From Dromiciops gliroides (Eukaryota; Chordata; Mammalia; Microbiotheria; Microbiotheriidae): DNA of 64,000 nucleotides. Both the position numbers and the translations under genes were made by a program. The DNA lies in contig NC_057861.1 in the NCBI RefSeq assembly GCF_019393635.1, forward strand, positions 380,252,815 through 380,316,814. Direction: 5' to 3'. Under the pieces are notes generated by a model, which searched no databases, had not been told where the DNA came from, and saw only the letters and a list, made by a program, of their open reading frames with translations. The first letter of the stretch is position 1, and every line of letters begins with the position of its first letter. This document shows positions 60,490 through 64,000 of this stretch, in pieces.

Positions 60490-61044
60490 TTAAAAAGTTT
60501 TTTTTTTAAAGTTGTATTCTCTCTTTAACACAGTTTTGTAATCTGCCATATTGCTTCTCTCATGTTTTTGGCTTCAGATTCTGGAACCCCTTTGATATAC
60601 TATGATTTATGATAAAAAACACTCTTATCTTATGTCCACAATCAGATAAAATAAAACAATCATAATCATAGAATCAACTGGGGGGGTCCATATTCTCCAT
60701 TTATAAATTTTAAAATGTTATCAAGTTCTTTGATTTTTGATATGCAAATTACTGAAGCATACTCTTCATTCCAATATTCTACAGCTAATTACATTCAAAT
60801 AAGCAACTGCTATCTCATTACTAAGTCAGACTTAACTTCAAAACAAATAAAAATGTCAAGGCAGAGTTACTTCAAAATCTGTTTTTTTCCCTCTGAAATA
60901 CCAACTTTTGCCCCCATACAAGTGAAACATCAAGGATAATTTCCTTAAATGTTATATGTAGTTAGGCATGTAAGTATGCACTAGAAATGTGCATTATATA
61001 TGCATGCATACATGTACAAACGTATATATACATATAGGTGTGTG

Positions 61045-61080
<36 letters not shown>

Positions 61081-61387
61081 TATGTGTGTGTAAACATTTC
61101 ATGTTCAGAAGTGACTTTACAAGTATATGTATATTATTTAAAAGTTTTTAAAGCCCCTGCTTAAGACTAATGACCTCTGTGTAATCCTGGCATAACTACA
61201 GGAGTCATGTGATAAAGCAATGAAGAAAGAAGACAGAGTCATTTTCCCCTCCCTTTGATAGCAATAATAAGGCTTATCTACAATACAAGTATACCACCCA
61301 CTGTACTTATCACAATCCAATACTTCTGGCCCCTCCTACTGTTCTGAAAGGTTTTGTTGTTTGTTTGTTTTGGTTTTGGGGTTGTTT
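60490..61387. other. AT-rich stretch with TA/CA microsatellite
   Basis: TA/CA dinucleotides at 61020-61092. The plus-strand frame at 60715-60939 shows no domain. Confidence 0.5.
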
Positions 61388-62113
61388 TTTTTTTTTTACA
61401 TTGTAGCCTTTATTTTTTTTAAACATAAAAGTATTTGATTATTTTCTACTTACATGTAGAGATAGTTTTCAATATTTGTTTTTATAAGATTTCTAGTTCC
61501 AAATTTTGCTCCTTCCCTCCCCTCCCTCCCTCCTCCCAAAGACAGCAAGCAATCTGATATAGGTTATGTAGGTACAATCATATTAAACAATTTTTCTGCA
61601 TTAGTCATGTTGTGAAAGAAGAATAAGAACAATAGGGAAAAACCTCAAAGAATAGAAATAGTATGGTTCAATCTGCATCTAGATTCCACAGTTCTTTTTT
61701 CTGGATTTGGAGACCATTTTCCATCATGAGTCCTTTGGAACTATCTTAGACCATTGCATTGCTGAAAAGAGTCAAGTCCATCACAGTTGATCAAAACACA
61801 ATGTTTTTGATACTGTGTAAGATGTTCTTCTGATTCTGCTCATCTCATTCAGCATCAGTTCATGTAAGTTCTTCCAGGTTTCTCTGAAATCCATCTGCTC
61901 ATCATTTCTTACATCACAATAGCATTCCATTACATTCAAATACTACAAATTGTACATTCGCCAAGTTATGGGCATCCCTTCGATTTTCAGTTCCTTGCCA
62001 CCACAAAATGAGCAGCTGTAAATATTTTTGTACATGTGTACATGGGAAAAAATCTAATAGTGGTATTGCTGGGTCAAAGGGTATGTATAGCTTTACAGCC
62101 TTTTGAGTGTTAT
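61388..62113 (-). mobile_element. L1 3' end, antisense
   Basis: T-rich start (complement of the A tail), 3' UTR complement with 'ccctcccctccctccctcct', then the ORF2 end in reverse. On the minus strand IPFDPAIPLLDF and a LANVQFVVFECNGMLL segment parallel the 22.2-kb copy. It is truncated in ORF2 at about 62113 and has frameshifts. Confidence 0.88.
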
Positions 62114-64000
62114 GCAAGTTTTTAACCTTTCTTTTCTACCCTGGTTGTGAACTCCTTAGGACTGTTCAAGCCTAACCTCAATTCAGAAATGCACACTAGG
62201 ACCTACATAGGAACTTACTGAAAAATTTACATCATCATCTCACCTCCTGGAGGCCTCAGAATACCAATACCATGTTCACCAGATCATCTTGTAGCTCTAT
62301 CAGTACTTATTGTCTAGCTCTGTATGCCTTAACTCATTCTTTCTGGCACAATGTACACAAAGAACCACTACCCTATGCCTTTTTCTGTGGAACTGAATGA
62401 ATCACACAAGATTCAAGACCATGAATAAGTATTCTGCAGTGTAGTCATAATCATTTTATTTTTCCCTCCAAATCCATTCCTCTTCTGAAATGCCTTAATA
62501 ATTCCTAGGGTACCATTATTCTTCAAGTCACCCAGGTTCACAACTTCCATGTCATGCTACAGCCTTTATTCTTAATTATTTGACACATATCTAATCAGTT
62601 GCCAAGTCTGATCTTTTCTATTTCCACAGCATCTATTGCCAATCACAGATTTGCCACCCTGTTTTAGGCCCTCATTTCCTGTTACTTAGTGTATTTCAAT
62701 AGCCTCATAATTAGTGTTCTTAACTTTGTTCTTTTTCCATTCCAATTACTTCTCCATGGAACTGTCAAAGTAGTTTTCCTCAAGGGCAGTGATGATGATT
62801 TCCCTCACCCTACTCAAGAAACTCCATTGTTTCTGTATTGCTTCTAGGATTAAATATGGTTTCATCTTTATTTCATCTACTTCATTCATTTATTTATCCA
62901 TCCATTTATCTACCCATAGCATTTATGTATTCATTCATTCATTCACCAATTTACTTATTTGAAGGAGTAGTGTTTAGAGGATAGTTTTGAAGCTAAGAGA
63001 ACATGGGTTCAAGTCTTACTTCTGATGTGTTTAGACTATGTGACCCTAGGCAAGGCATTTAAACTTTCAGTTATAGACCAGAGATATCAACACAAGAGGT
63101 ATGAAACACAAGGCCCACAGCCACAAGAAGTCCAGGGCTAGATCTGGATTAAAATCTAACTAAAAAATATAGAACAAAGTAAAATTTTAAAATATAGATA
63201 ACATAACATTTTAAACCTAAGTCAATATGTTGCTCACAGTGATGCTTATGCACAGAGTAGTTGTTTCTGTTTCTGTTTGAGCTTGGCCCTGCCACTACAG
63301 ATAATTCTAAGAAATAAAGCTAAAGAGAAAGTACTGACATGCATTCTTAGCAGAAGCTTTCTCACCCAGGATTTTTCTATATCAGTGAAATCACAGGTTC
63401 TTTTAATCCTTGTTTTATGTGTTTAAACTCCATAATACACATAATTGTTCATATGGTGGGACATGCACATAATGTATAAATAAACATACACAAATGGGTT
63501 GATATTGAACAAAAGGTTGGAGAACAATGTCCTAGAGCAGTGGCATTATACTGTTGAAATAATTTTTTAGCAACTGTATCAGGAGCATTTTTTGTTCCTG
63601 GAATACATGAAGTGAGGAAGAAAATCCTATGAATATGAGAATTAGGAAGACTAGTTTTCATATTGAATGGTGAGGCAATGACTTTGAACGATGAACTCAG
63701 AACAACCTGTAATGGTAGGTAAATAATGGGATGAGCCCATAGCGCTATCTCCTTTGATCTCAACTTTGTGATGCTATACTAGCCACCATGTTAGGCATAA
63801 ATTTCGGTGGTTATGTTTCATGTCTCTCCCTAAGTTGCAAACATGATGGCAGGGGCTATCCTTTGGATTTAGTATAGTATTTTGTTCAGGAAAGGTATTT
63901 AATAAATGTTTATCAAATCGATATGGTCAAATTTTGCTTCATTAATATTATACTTTGAAATTTCATTACTTAAATTTAGTTAGACACAAGGTAAAGTAGG
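62114..64000. other. Non-coding stretch with old repeat fragments
   Basis: An old repeat lies at about 62560-62880 ('taatcagttgccaagtctga', 'tttcaatagcctcataatta'). It looks like the opposite orientation of the family at 9.4 and 19.1 kb. Further in are an ATTC/TTTA-rich tract (62880-62960), a MIR-like fragment (62965-63075, 'catgggttcaagtcttactt', 'actatgtgaccctaggcaag') and an L2-like end (63850-63915). The frame at 63449-63763 shows no domain. Confidence 0.45.

Overview
The window looks like intergenic or intronic nuclear DNA from a marsupial. It is AT-rich and CpG-poor, and I see no intact single-copy host gene. The taxonomic call rests on the repeats: many tRNA-derived CORE-SINEs of the marsupial WSINE type, older Mar-1-type CORE-SINEs ending in a BovB/RTE-like tail, and L1 copies whose ORF2 end is clearly mammalian. 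I cannot tell an Australian from an American marsupial by eye.

Layout. 0-10 kb: AT-rich sequence with three WSINE copies, older MIR/Mar-1 copies and microsatellites. 10.17-13.89 kb: a 3.7-kb endogenous retrovirus-like element with two 372-bp LTRs differing at only two bases by eye, a 4-bp target duplication, and a broken gag-like frame but no recognisable pol. 14-22 kb: degraded L1, MIR, Mar-1 and composite SINEs. 22.2-23.3 kb: a 5'-truncated L1 with a perfect 16-bp target duplication and an open ORF2 C-terminus. 26.4-36.3 kb: a cluster of five solo or partial LTRs from three families, plus a processed GAPDH pseudogene lying against a SINE. 38.6 kb: a solo LTR of the same family as the 10-kb element. 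39-43.7 kb: mostly non-repetitive. 43.7-46.0 kb: an L1 with an 18-bp target duplication and a second, antisense L1 nested in it. 46-56 kb: mixed non-repetitive DNA and SINEs. 56.0-58.5 kb: an old antisense L1 that has received two SINEs and another solo LTR of the 10-kb family. 59.7-62.1 kb: more SINEs, a related LTR and another antisense L1.

No set of genes working together is visible. The main biology is retroposition: L1 machinery presumably mobilised the SINEs and the GAPDH copy, while the short LTR element would have needed a helper retrovirus for reverse transcriptase and integrase. The points most worth a second look are the very young, pol-less LTR element with its LTR relatives, a composite SINE whose 3' module also occurs with an unrelated 5' partner, an LTR with a duplicated 51-bp U3 segment, and a duplicated ~145-bp unannotated segment at 49.4 and 51.1 kb. 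Repeat family names are from memory of the families; no database search was run.
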